DNA of 64,000 bases from Paraconiothyrium sp. Pb-2020 (GCA_022419385.1 JAJUBI010000001.1:2294001-2358000); one strand, 5' to 3'. Counted from the first letter of the stretch, positions 10,485 through 22,964 are shown. The notes: generated by a model from the letters alone, not told the origin. A program made the numbers and translations.

Positions 10485-13408
10485 TCAGTTGACTCTCACG
10501 ACCGTTTCCATGGGCGGCAAATGCGGCAATTCCTTGTCCTTTCCTCTACCGCGCTCACGCTCCTCCTTCGGCGGCGTCGGCGGCCCCGAATGTCGCTGGT
10601 TATAACCCGGGTCTTTCGGAGGTGTAGGAGGTCGCTCTTCACTGGCGCCCGTGCCCAAATCCTTAGGCGGGGTAGGCGGCGGCCGTCCGTGGCTCTGGTC
10701 CCTGTCTCTTGATCCGTTCTGCACACCTCGGTCTTCCTGACGGAGAGGCGGCGCGGCGAGGTTGGTGTCTGTACTTCGTGCGCTCCGGCCGCCCGTGCTA
10801 GAAGTCTCTTGTGCTTCTTCGACGACGGGAAGTGTGGTGCCAAGCTCGCCTCGTTCTGCTGACGGGCTGCGTACAATGCGCATCTCCCTCATAGGGATGT
10901 CTTCCTCGCTTGCGCCGTGACGCTTCGTGAGCTCTGCTTGGTTGTGGGCTTTGTGGAGGACCTTCTCGGTTGATTCGCGTTCGCTGCGAGTGTCGTTGAT
11001 CCCAGCGAGGACGGGGTCGTTTTGTGTGTGTGCGGACTCTTCAGCCTTTTCTCGCTCGGCGGCTTCGCGTGTCTTGGTAACGCTGCTGATGAATTTTAAA
11101 AATCGATCGCCGTATCGTTCGGGTGGAATAGCGGAGATCTGCGATTCTTCGTTCATCAAGCCCTTCCACCTGTGCTCTATGCGTTTGATGAGGTTATACT
11201 GCACCTATTAGTAATCAAATCTCGTCAAGTAGATCAATCTCACTTACATGTGTCAGGCAGTCGATAATTCCGAGGTAGTATATCTCCTCGCCAGGTGTGT
11301 TGTCCTCATGCGTGGCCCTGAAACCACCATCGTCGACGTAGAAATAATTGTTCTTTTGCTGCCCTTCTAGCTCATCAGGCATCTTGGTCGCAGTCTGATC
11401 CATAGGCACAGGTTTCTGTGTCTTGATCATCTGCCTCAGCTCCTTGGCCTTCCGTGCGCTTTCAAGCTTTGACGGTGTCCGCGTGAGCATGTTAGGTTGA
11501 GCGTCTTCCACCTCTCCGCCCGGTTGGAACACCTGCAATGTCTTGTCTCGCAGGTTCTCCTCGTTCCCCTTTTCCAGATCATGTATGCCAATAAGCATTG
11601 AGTAGTCCATAATATGCAACTTTTGCAAAAGCTTGACATCCCTTTGCATCTGCTCAACGAAAACCTTCTTCTTTGCTGGTCCGAACTCCAGATGCTGGTC
11701 CCGTCGTAACCAGTTTAGATCCTTCAGGGTGGCACGTGGGTTCTCTTCGAGTCCCTCCTCTTTGAAGTCTCGTCCAGTTGTCGACCCCTTCAAATCAAAT
11801 GTGCGGTGGATATCTCGATGCGGAGGAAATAGATTGTTCATGACAACAAAATGAATCTTGCGTCCGTAGGGTATCTTTACGCGATGCAGACCATAAAACT
11901 GAGAGAGTAATGTGTTCGGGTTGTCCTGAACATGGTCGTAGTAGTTCTTAAGGATCTTTCGGAGGAACTTGTGTTCGCCATGATGTATATTTTTGATGAT
12001 GTATTTGTAGTCCCGAGAGAAATAGAAGAAGCTCCCGCTCTTGCCGGGCGAGCCTAGTTCGGAAAGGATGTATTTGCTCGTCAGCGACACAAGGTAGTCG
12101 GCGGGGTCGAGACCGAAGATGCTGCGGAGATGGCGGAAGACCCATGGCGCATAGTCCTTGAACTTGAAGTCGTATTTTGCGGATGGCGTCAGTTCATTCC
12201 CGGCACTATGGGCTTGTTAGCATGGTATCCAGAATAGACCAACTGTGAGGAGAATCACACGAAAGACCGAATAATAATAGGGGATTTGACAATGAAAAGT
12301 CTTCCAGCACGTACATATCGAAAGAGAACTTGTGCTTGGCGTCAAAGTCCGCATCAGTGAGGTCGCGGTCCATCTTTGCGTTAGTCCGCGAGACGGTGAA
12401 GCGGATACCGGTGAGCATGTTGTAGGCCGTCACCCAATTGACGTGGTTCTGGTCAACCTTTGTGCCAACAACAACACGGTCGTCGTCTTCATCGTCCCTC
12501 CGCTTCCTCTTGCTAGCCCGCTTTTGCCTGATGTGTTCGGCCCACCGCGCGGCATCCTCGTCCTGGGGCACCTCGTCGAGATGCATGTCGGAGTGTATGG
12601 AGCGGGTTGTCCGGCGTGCCAGAGACATTGACCCCCGGCGGCGGGTGGGGGTGTTGGCTGGAGAGAACCTACCGCTTGCAGTCACAACGTCATCGGTGTT
12701 GCCGTTTCGGAGGCCCTGAGCACGGGCTGCGGAGACGCTGGGTACCTCGAGCGTGTGCCGATGCTGCAGCCGGTAGGGCGCGTCGGCAGGGTTTGGTGTG
12801 GTGTGGTTGAAGGCGGGAGGGGAGGAGACGCGGTAGGCCGAGCCTGGAACCTGCAAGTTGCTTTGCGGATTGGGCGGCTGCGACTCGGTGCTGGCCTTGG
12901 AGGGCGCGGCGACGTCTTTGGTGACTTCTTTGTGGGCACCAGACGGGCTCGTCGCGTTGAGGGTAACGTGAGTAGTCTTGCAACCATCGTGCTGCTCACT
13001 ACCGTGGACTGACGCGAAGTAGCCATCATCCCTGCCGGACAGCTCGCCGGAGTTGAGCCGTTGCGGTTCCGACATGCTGAAGGGACTTTGTTTGCCAACA
13101 CTCGACCCTCGCTGCCTGCCCACGCTGGCGTCCGTCTGCTGCGATGTCCGCTTATCGGCGTTTGATGGCTGCACAGGTCGCCCGTTGGGTATCGACTGCA
13201 TGACAGAGCCGTTGACGGGCTTCCCGTTCATTGCGGGCGCTGCGCCATGGTGCACCTTCTCTGCATATTCGCCGCCGAACAGAGACTTGTCGGACAGGGT
13301 GCGCGTGGGAAGCGTATAAGTCTGAATGGTGTGGCCGTGGGTGGTAGAGTCGCTCTGGTCGGCCGTCAACGAGGGCATCGTCCGAGGGGCGACAACGGTC
13401 GCAATCAT
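10485..13408 (-). CDS. MSS4: Phosphatidylinositol 4-phosphate 5-kinase (Mss4/Its3 type)
   Basis: Makes PI(4,5)P2 at the plasma membrane and so controls actin, endocytosis and wall signalling. Exons 13408-12315, 12205-11248 and 11204-10485 (2772 nt, 923 residues). The first in-frame ATG is at 13408. Upstream codons are open but without Met. Residues 1-300 are a disordered Ser/Thr/Pro-rich region ending in a basic patch (RQKRASKRKRRDDEDDD). The PIPK domain runs from about 315 to 740. It has GSPGKSGSFFYFS (about 416-428, nucleotide-binding Gly-rich turn), FDLKGST (about 500), the catalytic-region IMDYSMLIGIHD (about 563) and IYYLGIIDCLTH. The specificity-loop KRIEHRWKG follows in exon 3. The C-terminal tail holds three near-identical PPTPPK motifs. 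The last intron has the textbook pair GTAAGT / TTACTAATAG. Confidence 0.95.
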
Positions 13409-15161
13409 GTGCAGGCGCTCCACTGCAGAGTTGTGCGGGTGGGCAGCCAGCTCTCCAATGGTGTCGTTCGTGTCTATCGTGTTCGTGCGGGAGCGGGTAC
13501 AGTGTCGTTGCGGGCGGTTGCTATGGCGTTGCTCCGCGTGCGAATTGGTGGTTGGGGCGGCGGAGGGTGCTAGGTCGGCGGCAGCACGCAGGGCAGGGCG
13601 GCCGTCGCTGGATATCGTGGCAAGAATGGGCGTGCAAGCGAGGAGGGGGCAGCAATCGTCGCTGGGGCGGTGGTGAAGATATCAGAGCAGACAAGCACAG
13701 AAGCAAGGCACTGGTCAGCTTCGCAAGGGTCCGTGGTCTGCTCGCCAAGCAGACGGGCCGGCCAACGGACGAGATGGAGTCCACGATAGACGCCTCACAC
13801 AGCGACGCAAGGAGCCTGGCACCGCCGCGCGACAGATGATCACGGCACTCAGCACTCGTCACGGCGGCAGGACTGCTGTGAAGATGGCTTCTGACGGCTC
13901 TTCCGGTCGTCGTGCGCTCAGGAGAGTCGTGAAATTGGGCTGAGGCGACAGCCAGAAGCGGTTAGGGACGACGAACAAACGATTTCAGGTTCAGCCTCAC
14001 AGCCACACTCCCACTTCACAGAGCGGGATTCCGCCCTCCACGCTGCAGCGTCCCTCAACCCCAACCCAAACGACTCCAGCCTCTCAAGCCCCCTTTGGAA
14101 ACAATCTCCCTTCCGTGCCGTGAGCCGGCTTGCCCTGCGTCCCAAGCCATGTTAGCGGGCCGCAGTCCAGCACGCGCCACATGCTGTTCTGAAATCCCGC
14201 TCGCCGTTCTCGTCCGCTCGTATCTTTCTGGTTCGCACAAACATAGCAACACACATTGCTGTCCCTATGCTTTCACTTATTCCTGCTTGTGGTGCTGTCC
14301 TGCGAGCGTGGCGCTGCCGTGAAACAGCTGAGTGTGCTGTTTCGTCGTCCGTCCGTCACCGTCATCTCAGCCCGTCGATCTGATCTGCTGTGATTCATCG
14401 CAAAGCCCCTGGTCGGCATTGGAATTTCCGAGCCGGCCAACAGTACGCACACGCGTATCATATGCATCCGTGGATGTATCTGTGGACCGCTCAGCCACTT
14501 GATGTTCCCTAGCTCCGACCTAGAACCCTACGGGCTCACCTCTGTAGGTTTCCTTTCGATCGGAATCCCGTGTTGACGTCCACCTCCACGCTGGCCGTAA
14601 CGTTTGAATGCCTATGGATCGGATGTCGGAAACTGCTGCAATTTGCACCAGGATGTAGGCTGCACTACCATACCATAGTTGAGTGCTCTCGCTCTCGCTC
14701 TCGCTCTCGCTCTCGCTCTCGCACTTCTGGCAAGCCATCACGTACATGCCATGGCGCTACCGAAAGTGAGCATGCCATGGATTTTCACCTTCACACCCCA
14801 CGGACCCCGCAAAGACGTGATCTCCTCTTATACTGCATGATCTTTGAGACTCTAAGCCAAGGTAGAGCTGATTGGCCAGGCATCTCTCCAACCGAGGTCT
14901 CGTTGGAATATTTGTAATCCTATAGATGCAGAGATAGGCAAGTATGACAGACTACCCGGTACGATTCTAACGCTTTCAAAGCCTCTTAAGCTGGTGTACA
15001 GCAAGTCTTTCTAATACAGTCTGTGGCATGGTCAAGTAACAAATAGAGATATAATGAGCTGGTTGAGTCATCCGACTCTACACAGATCAATCATACAACC
15101 CCATTCCTACACAGCTCACTTACCTTCGACCAGCTCACCGTGAGGACCACAACATCTCATC
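13409..15161. other. Long divergent intergenic region (MSS4 / epoxide hydrolase)
   Basis: About 1.75 kb between two head-to-head genes. The MSS4-proximal 800 bp is GC-rich and gives several overlapping open frames on both strands with Arg/Ser/Cys-rich, non-protein-like composition. It probably holds the 5' UTR and promoter of MSS4. A GCTCTC hexamer repeat sits at 14685-14722. Confidence 0.5.
14685..14722. repeat. GCTCTC hexanucleotide microsatellite, about 6 copies
   Basis: A run of GCTCTC units covers 14685-14722 with no interruption. It lies about 440 bp upstream of the epoxide hydrolase start. Such pyrimidine/purine strand-asymmetric repeats are common in fungal promoters and vary in length between strains. 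Confidence 0.9.
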
Positions 15162-16229
15162 ATGGACTTCCTCACCTCCGCCACTCTAATCCACTCCTCC
15201 GGCGAAACAACGACATACTACACCGACGGCTCTACGGCTCCCGTCGGCACCCCTCTGATTTTCATACACGGCTGGCCCGATCTTGCGCAATCCTGGCACC
15301 ACCAACTGCGCTATTTCACCTCGCCCCCGTTTGACAAGCAATACCGCGTCTATGCCCTCGACATGCGCGGCTACGGTAACTCCAGTGGACCACAGGACAA
15401 AAGTGCCTATTCATTGAAGACGCTCGTCAGCGAACTCGTCGACTTCGCGCACCAACTGAACATCCACGAAGCAGTCTGGATCGGCCACGACTGGGGTGCC
15501 GCCATCGTATCCTCCCTAGCTGCCCACCATCCCTCCCTCTTCCTCGGCATGGCCCTCCTCTGCGTGCCCTACCGCACGCTAGAACTTGGGTTATCGCACA
15601 CCCTCTCCCTGATCAACCGAACCCTTTACCCCAAAGAAGACTACCCCTACGGACAATGGGAGTATATGGCCGCCTACACTTCCTCCCCCTCCACCGCCAT
15701 CGCCGCCTACTCGTCTGCGGATCTCGAGAAATGGACCAAGCTCCTGTACGTGAAGCACGATCCGTCACGCTATGGAAAACCAGCACATACTTCCCGTGTG
15801 CTGAGGGATGGTTGGTTCGCCGGGCGTCCTGATCTCATACCCGACCTGCCCTTGGAAGCTACGTCTCTCGACCAGCCGCTTTACGAAGCGTTGCTAGAAA
15901 GCCATAGGAGGCATGGCTTTTTTCCGCCGACGGCGTATTATCTTAATCACGAAGCGAATGCTGAGTATGCGAGGAGCGAGATTGATGGCGGGAAGTTGGC
16001 GTTCCCGGTGTTGTATGTGGATGCCAAGCACGATGCGGTGTGTTCGCCGAGTACGACACCGAACATGGCGGACGGCCAGCGGGCTTCTGTGGATGATTTG
16101 ACTGTCAAGGTAGTCGAGGCGAGTCATTGGGTCATGCTAGAGAAACCTGACGCAGTCAATTTGTCATTAGAGAGGTGGCTGGGTAGTAAGTTTGGGCAAG
16201 GGCGCAGTGGAAGTGGTAGTCAGCTGTGA
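15162..16229 (+). CDS. Alpha/beta-hydrolase, soluble epoxide hydrolase type
   Basis: Intronless 355-residue hydrolase that probably opens epoxides to diols. The oxyanion motif HGWP is at 36-39. The nucleophile sits in GHDWGA (Asp110), and DMRGYGNSS precedes the lid. The late acid is likely in YVDAKHDA, and the catalytic His in ASHWVMLEKP (about 320). HGxP plus an Asp nucleophile is the signature of epoxide hydrolases and haloalkane dehalogenases. Cap-domain tyrosines (YPYGQWEYMAAY and FPPTAYYLNHEA) fit an epoxide hydrolase. No signal peptide, so cytosolic or peroxisomal. The substrate (fatty-acid epoxides, xenobiotics) cannot be read from the sequence. Confidence 0.88.
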   Translation: MDFLTSATLIHSSGETTTYYTDGSTAPVGTPLIFIHGWPDLAQSWHHQLRYFTSPPFDKQYRVYALDMRGYGNSSGPQDKSAYSLKTLVSELVDFAHQLNIHEAVWIGHDWGAAIVSSLAAHHPSLFLGMALLCVPYRTLELGLSHTLSLINRTLYPKEDYPYGQWEYMAAYTSSPSTAIAAYSSADLEKWTKLLYVKHDPSRYGKPAHTSRVLRDGWFAGRPDLIPDLPLEATSLDQPLYEALLESHRRHGFFPPTAYYLNHEANAEYARSEIDGGKLAFPVLYVDAKHDAVCSPSTTPNMADGQRASVDDLTVKVVEASHWVMLEKPDAVNLSLERWLGSKFGQGRSGSGSQL

Positions 16230-16895
16230 GTCTACCTGTGATGAGTTTTGAATGTCACAATGGGTTAAGCTCATGCTCTTCTACTGCTTCTGTAGATAGC
16301 CTATGCTGCACTAATATGAATAGTATCACTGTTGCTCTTCCGGCTTGGGGTTACACTAATGTATACAACTCTTATCAATATCATCCTAACCTCTTCCGGA
16401 GTCCGAACGGAGCGCACCTCGCTTCGCTATCTTCACGTGCAGACCCACTCGACGCGACAGCCGACGTGCACTATCAAAACAACGCGTCCCCAAAAATTGG
16501 TCGACATACCGCAAAAGCAACTTGAATCCAGCTCCGATTACGTTACTTACGCCAACAAAGTCTGGTGGATTTCAATGTACAATACATGTCACCCACAACA
16601 GCACTCAGGATGAATTAAAATTTGGTATTCATTGCTCATAATCCCGTGTAAAACACCCATACACGACCCTTACCAGTAAAATCACACAGTAGGAGCAACA
16701 TCCTGAAACGCCGCAAGCGCCATATCCACACGAAACAGACCCCCAATCCTATCAGCCCACCCTATACCATAACGGGGATATCACGAACGTGCTCAGTATC
16801 TCGGGCTCGTGGACCTATTCCTTTTTCCGCGGAATCTATACACACAAGCCTGTCAGAAGAAATCACTCAACAAGGAAAGGTAGTCCTGAAAGGAC
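16230..16895. other. Convergent 3' intergenic region
   Basis: About 670 bp between the ends of the epoxide hydrolase and histone H1 genes. No protein-like frame. It should contain both 3' UTRs. Confidence 0.5.
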
Positions 16896-18189
16896 TTATG
16901 CCTCGGTCTTCTTGGGCGTTGCGCGCTTGGGCGTGCTCTTCTTGGTTGCTGCTGCCTTCTTTGCCACCGGGGCCTTCTTGGTGGGTGTCTTCTTAGTGGG
17001 AGCTGCGGCCTTGGTCTTAGTGACACGGCCAGACTTGGTCTTGCTGAGGACCGCAAAGTCCTCCTTGGGGACAGCAGGAGCGGCCTTGGTCTCGGCAGCA
17101 GCCTTACGGGGCTTGCTGGCGTTGGCCTTGGGCTTAGCTGCGGCGGCCTTCTTGGTGGTGGTGGTCTTGGTTTCTTTCTTGGGCGCTGCCTTGGTAGGCT
17201 TCTTGGTAGAGGCAGCCTTCTTAGTGGCGGGTGCCTTAGCCTTCTGATGCAACTATTAGTAAAATGTTCATATTGTGGCAGGACGAGGTTGAGAGCACTG
17301 GTTAATACCCAGGCAGATTCTCAAGCTTTCTTATCCCGTCATGACGCGACAAACTCACGGTAGTGGTGGCGGCCTTCTTTGCCTTGGGTGCGGCGGCCTT
17401 CTCAGCCTTGGGCTCAACCTTCTCCTTCTTCGCAGCGGCAGGCTTAGCCTCCTTAGCATCCTTCTTCGCGAGCTTTATGCTGCCAGACTTCTGGCCTAGG
17501 AACGACGTTAGCAAGATTGATCAACTGGTTCCGATGCGTCGGACGCGTCCATGTCACGCTTCAAATATTGACCAGGAGACCATCAAGGTGCAAACGTACC
17601 CTTGGGGAAGCTGAAGTCGCCGCTGTCGAGACCTTTGCGAATGGCGCCGTTGACGCGGCTCTTGAACATAGCATCGGTGGGGTTGCCCAAGTTGTTGTTG
17701 GCCTTAATGTACTTCTGGATGGCTTGACGGCTGCGGAAAACAAGTCAGTTATGGTCTCTCGCGACTTGAGCTGGAAGCGACACTTCGCGCCGACGGTGTA
17801 GTGAGCTCCAGGGCGGCGACATACCTTGAACCATTGCGCTCCTTGAGCTGTAACGTGCAGATAACGCGTCAGTGAACATGCTCTCAAGATTTGGGAGTGT
17901 GACGGGCTTTTGTTGTGGAGGGCGACCAGATGGCGCGTCGAAGCGTCACCACCAGGTGCGGGGAACACAATGCGCCGGGGAATGCAGACTTACGCTGATG
18001 ATAGCATCCTTGACCATATCTGCGATAACAAGTCAGCAAACGCTCGCGAACACGTCAGAAGCATTGCGCAGGGCGAGCGACAGCGTGGTGCTGCGCAACG
18101 GCGCGTCACGTACCGATATAGGAGCCATGTGCCGGGGCGGCGGCAGCGGCCTTCTTGGTGGAAGCGGTGGTAGACTTCTTGGGAGGCAT
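16896..18189 (-). CDS. HHO1: Linker histone H1
   Basis: Binds linker DNA at the nucleosome entry/exit site. Six exons: 18189-18114, 18019-17994, 17847-17825, 17730-17600, 17495-17359 and 17243-16896 (741 nt, 246 residues). It starts MPPKKSTTASTKKAAAAAP. One globular winged-helix domain (about 22-95) reads through YIDMVKDAIIS, LKERNGSSRQAIQKYIKANN and VNGAIRKGLDSGDFSFPKG. A long Lys/Ala/Pro-rich tail with repeated KKAA, TKK and PTKK blocks and a late GRVTKTKAAAPTKK segment follows. Filamentous ascomycetes usually have one H1 with a single globular domain, unlike yeast Hho1 with two. Exons 2 and 3 are microexons of 26 and 23 nt inside the globular domain. Confidence 0.95.
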
Positions 18190-19578
18190 TGTTGATGATA
18201 GTAGTATGTCCTTGTAGTCGATTTCTGGACGATTAGAATGAAGGGCGGATCGTGTTATTCGGTCTTGTGGCGATGGGGTGGGAAGCTCGGAAGGTATGGG
18301 ATAGCGGCGCAGGCAGCGCGGAGCGGGGAGTCGCGGCCCTTATATACGTCGCTTAACAGCAGGTGCTCTTCCAGATCAACACCCCATTCCGCATTAGGCA
18401 GGATTAAACTCGTTTCAGTGCCAGATGTGATCTAGAGATCAATTGATGCGAAGACTAGGCGTGAGTTCCGCTGGCCAGATTTGCTGCGCGCTTGTACCAG
18501 GCGTTGCATTGGGGTCTGGGAAGTTCGCTGTTCGTTGAGCGCGCTCCTCTTCCTCTCGCTGTCTCCCACTCCCACTTCGTCACCTGAACCTGTTGGTTCT
18601 CCGCATGCGGCTATTGGAAGCTCTCAACAGTTGCCTGATGGCGAGTCTCCTACATCCTCTGATACTTTGTTCTTGCGCGCGGGTTCGACTCACATATCCT
18701 GTTGTTGCCTACTGAGATTCCTCCAGAACCTTGTGTTTTGGTCGTCACGCATGCGCCAACGCGTCCTTTGTGCCCACCTTCGATGGTGTTTCGATTGCGC
18801 CGCAGCGTTGCCTCGTCGCGTGCAATGTTGTTGTTCTAGAAGCCTACTCATCTGTCTATATCTTACCCCTTCCATCAATAGTCTCTCGTTGTCTCTCATT
18901 GCGCAAGGCTACAAGTTCGCGCAAGTCTTCGGCACGTCAGCTGAGCGACGATACGTGTCACGCGCTCTGTCTGTCGCTGTCTCCCGCGTCTATTTTCGAG
19001 TCCATGATCTTTCATTATGCCACGTCATAGATTATCGACTGCCATTCATTTTCACGTCTGCTGACCCATAATTCTCCTAACTCTCCTACGCGGCCCAGCA
19101 TAGTCCGCCATCGTCCGCCCTCTCCCAAGTCCGACCCAAGGCCATTTCAAGAGGTATGACGTTCACATAGTATGGAGTCAAGCGCTCATCATCGGCATGG
19201 AAGAGGAAGGTTCGCCGGTTGGACAAGGTTCAAAATGATCAATATGTATTACACGTTTATCCGACCGTGAGTTGGTGTGGAGGTAAGCGCCGCACCAGGA
19301 CCACTGATGATCGGGAAACGAGGCAATCCCCACTCCAAACTGCGCGCTCTGAAAACAATCTGTTGTCGAAGGACAATGCAACGCCGCCCGATGAGTAGAC
19401 TGCCCACCATGTACCAAATCATGCATCGTAAGCCTGAGACAACCTGACCGAGAACGCCATCGCTATGCATGTCTTGAACAATTCAAATCACCTCATGATG
19501 AAGTGAGAAAACAATATTGGAAGGTATCGGGAGAAGGGGAACCAAGAGAATGATGGGGTAGAAGGAGGTATCGTATGA
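18190..19578. other. Histone H1 promoter region and TAF1 3' flank
   Basis: About 1.4 kb upstream of H1. TAF1 ends at 19579 on the same strand. An open frame at 18481-19071 on the plus strand starts from a non-ATG codon and has an implausible Cys/Leu/Ser/Arg composition, so it is not taken as a gene. Confidence 0.5.
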
Positions 19579-22500
19579 TTAGAAGGGTGAGCCAGCACCA
19601 GGAAGGAGTGGGCCTGGTGTCGAAGCCATAGGTGTTCCTGCTACCGTAACAGGACTGGCAGCCCCGGCATCCCTGAAAGTGTCACTCTGCTTCTTCGAGC
19701 CGTTGAGCAGAGGGCAAAGCCTGTTAAATGTGTGTAAGCAAGCGTCTGACTATAGGGGGGAAGAAAAGACATAGGAGATATACATGTTTAGAGGGGGGAG
19801 ACAAAAGAAACGGTCTTCGCGCACTTTTTGTTCGTCTTGATGTGTCCCACTTCGCCACAGTTGGCACACTTTCGCGGAGTAGAGCTACTCTTCCCGTTCG
19901 ATGGGGCAATGCCCTTAGCCTTTTCGCGACCTTCGCGACGCTCGATGTTGCGTTGAAGACGCGCCATCTCTGCCTTGAGCTTCAGCATTTGTTGGTGATC
20001 GAACTCAGCATTGCCGGTTGGCTTAATATCATCGATGTTCATGCTCAATAGTCGCTGCTGTTTCTTACGCTTCATATATAGTTTGATGACTTCGGGGTCT
20101 GTAATGATCTGCACCTTCTCTTCGATTTCGTCGTGGCGATTCCTGAACTTGCGAACAATGCGAAGCTTCTTGCCACGTTCGGCACCTGCACTGTTACGAC
20201 TGAACTGACTCATAGTCTCGTCTTCGCCTCGCAAACCTGAGTATGGAGTCGGGGCCTCCGAGGGTCCACGAGCCGCATTGGGTTGCGACATAGCATCGGC
20301 ATCCAGGTCTTCATCCGAAGGTATCGCGGTAGAGCGAAGACTGTCCTTCTGCTTGTTCCAGATACGCTTGATGGCGTCCTCGTACTGCTGCTGCTGTTTC
20401 TGGACGTTGTAACTATGACCGCCATTATCCTTTTTGTTACGAGCATCGATCTTGTCTGCCGTGCTCTCGCCAATGTCCTTGAAACCGCCTTTCATGGAGG
20501 TCTTGATGAAGCTGAAACCTTCGTTGCGACCAGTAGGGTCACCCTCTCCATGCAACGTCAGCATCGCCTTTCCTGTGCAAGCATTCAAGAAATTCTTGGT
20601 AGTATGCCACGGTGCTAGCTTCAGTTCGAGAGTCTCGTTTCCCTCGCCATCCTCATCATCTTTGATGTCGTCAGTCTTAATACCGGCATCTTGGAGCTGC
20701 TTGTCGCCAGCATGCATAGAATCAATGAGGCAAATGTCCTCTGGCTTGATCCATGTGCGCAGAGTCGGCTCATCCGGGATAGTCTCGCCGTCGACGGGCT
20801 GCCAGGTACCCACATTCTTGTCGTATTTCATGATTTCCCTCATCCTCGATCGGTTCTGCGCAATTTCTGTACCAGGAAGATGATGCTTGATCATCTCATT
20901 GCTCACCCAAGGCTGCCTGTGACTATTCTGCTGTCCTCGTCGATACAACCGGAAGGCCAGCATCTTCAACCGTTTTTTGGAAGCTTCAGTGACCTTACGT
21001 GCGTGGGTGCCAGGTACTTCAGTGTAAGGGAACTCTTGGCCGACAACGACAAGATTGTCGATGTTTCGCATATAGTACTTCGACCCATGGACACCAGTCT
21101 GGCTCCTGCTGACAAGGAAATCGGTTTTCTCCGGGTTGTGCTGGAAGATCGGGGCGCGGTACATCGCATTCTGAAGCGTCAACCACTCCTCGCCAGGTTC
21201 GATGGGACCAAACATAGCGAATGGACTCTTGTCGTGTGGCAAGAGGATCTGGGTCTCTCCAATTGCAGGCTTCGGTCTGTTATTGTCCTCAGCGGTCCTA
21301 CGGCGGTAGTAGTTAAAGACCTTGACACCCATGCCGAAGTTCGAAAGTGTGGTGGGATACTCTTCGGAATACTCTGCAAGAAGAAGGTCCGCATTGTCTC
21401 CAATATTGAGATCTTCCGCAACGGCAAATGCCTCGGATGGCTTCAAATGACGTTTATTCTTCCTCTTGACACTCTTGAGCGCGGATACGATAGCACGCTC
21501 GCCAGGCTTGAACGCAACAGTGGGGCGGTGGAAGGATCGTAATTCACGATCGGAGAGGTGGACCTTGTAGAATGGATACTGCAACTTCAGAGCAGGCAGG
21601 CTGTGGTCGATGGTGGAATTGCCGATGGTACCACGAACCTTTTGCTGACTGCTCTCCTTAAGAGCGTCATAATGCTCATCGTTCGAGATATTGAAGCGTT
21701 TGAGCATGGGATTAGCGATGCCGCCACGAGGGTCGCGCTTGGGACCAACACCGATCGTACGAGGTTTCTGCTCCTCTACAGTGGGCTGCTGTACGTCGAG
21801 TAGTAGTTGAGGATCATTCATGTCCAGGATGATCTTCTTCGCTAGCTTCGCGGTAACAAATTCAGGATCGTCCCATGAGGGGAGACTCATGTGGTCATAC
21901 ACCGAGAACGTCACAGGACTGTCGCGGTCGCCCAATCGGCGTCGCTTAGGAGCACTGTTGATGCTGACAAGCTCAGGCGTCTTCGCGCCCTCTGAGTCAG
22001 ATAACGTAATGATGCTGTCGGAGTCGATGTTCCAATCTTCGCAGGCGACCTCTAGATCACCCCATGTGACATTGCCGATGATTTCGTGATCATTGCTAGC
22101 TTCCCATACATCCAACTCCATCTCGTCGCTACTCTCGCCTTCCTTCTCGACGCGCTGCTGGATGTGAATGACACCGCCCTCTTCCTCTTCGTCTATTCGG
22201 CTATGCTTGGCGGAGACGGTGGTTGATGGCAGTCGAAAGCTCTTCTCCTGATCCGTCGCGATGTCCAGGTTTATTTTCGTGCCAAATGCTAGCGGCTTGG
22301 GCGCCTTTGCAGGTTCCTGAGGCTTGAAGTATGCGCGCTTGCGAGGGATCAAGCTGGAGAAACGGAGCGGCTTCCCCTTCTCAAAGTCAGGGTAGAGCTG
22401 ACGGAAGAGTTCCTTGTCAGAGGTTGGTGCCAGTGGTATACGCTCACCCTTTGGACGGCTAGCCTCAGCGAACAGTCGCCTCTGCTCAACCCACTCCGGA

Positions 22501-22964
22501 TCCTCATCGTCTCCAGCAACTTTGCTCGTCGCAGTTACGGTCTGTCCAGCGCCGCCTGTCGCAACTATGGGGACCGATACAGCAGTGCCAGCCCCCTGCG
22601 CTTCATTGTCCCGGGAATGCTCTGCCATGGGACTAGCCGCATCCTCATTGAACAATGCATCAATGTCTTCATCTGCCTGCAGGTCCTCCTCATCTTGAAC
22701 AGTGGTGCCACTAAGCTGGTGTGAGTCACCCTGCTCGTTCTCTTCCCCATCCTCGTCATGATCGCTTGCCAGGTCGTCGTCTGAAATGTCTCCGTAGTCC
22801 ATCGCATCCTCCGCTTTCTCTCCGCCTCCGATTTCCATGGTCGCGAGGTTTGCCCAGAAATCAGGATTGGTATTCGCATCAGCAAATACCTGTTTCATGT
22901 CGGCATCCACATCGTCGGCCGTGGGATTGCCAGCGGCTTCTGCGGCGAGGTCCTCAAGATCCAT
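19579..22964 (-). CDS. TAF1: TFIID subunit 1 (TAF1)
   Basis: Largest TFIID subunit, a scaffold that contacts TBP and core promoters. Exons 22964-19825 and 19720-19579 (3282 nt, 1093 residues). The N terminus is acidic (MDLEDLAAEAAGNPTADDVD; DYGDISDDDLASDHDEDGEE) like the TBP-binding TAND region. The centre is the DUF3591 domain (about 450-900) with the typical string FSLIPRKRAYF-like start, LPALKLQYPFYKVHLSDREL, GMGVKVFNYYRR and WLTLQNAMYRAPIF. A CCHC-like zinc knuckle CANCGEVGHIKTNKK closes the protein. Its last Cys comes from exon 2 (LCPLLNGSKKQ), which supports the small 3' exon. No bromodomains, as expected of fungal TAF1. Confidence 0.95.

Noticed and set aside
12682..13101. Open frames overlapping MSS4 exon 1 in other frames
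   Set aside because: Shadows of the GC-rich coding exon. The MSS4 frame is continuous with the kinase domain through valid introns.
14685..14722. GCTCTC tandem units considered as a CRISPR-like array or minisatellite gene
   Set aside because: A simple hexamer microsatellite without spacers.
18676..18700. GGTTCGACTC, resembling a tRNA B box
   Set aside because: The flanks do not form a T stem or acceptor stem and no A box lies upstream, so no tRNA is called.
18481..19071. 196-codon plus-strand open frame upstream of histone H1
   Set aside because: No ATG at its beginning, Cys/Leu/Ser/Arg-rich composition unlike a protein, and it lies in the H1 promoter.
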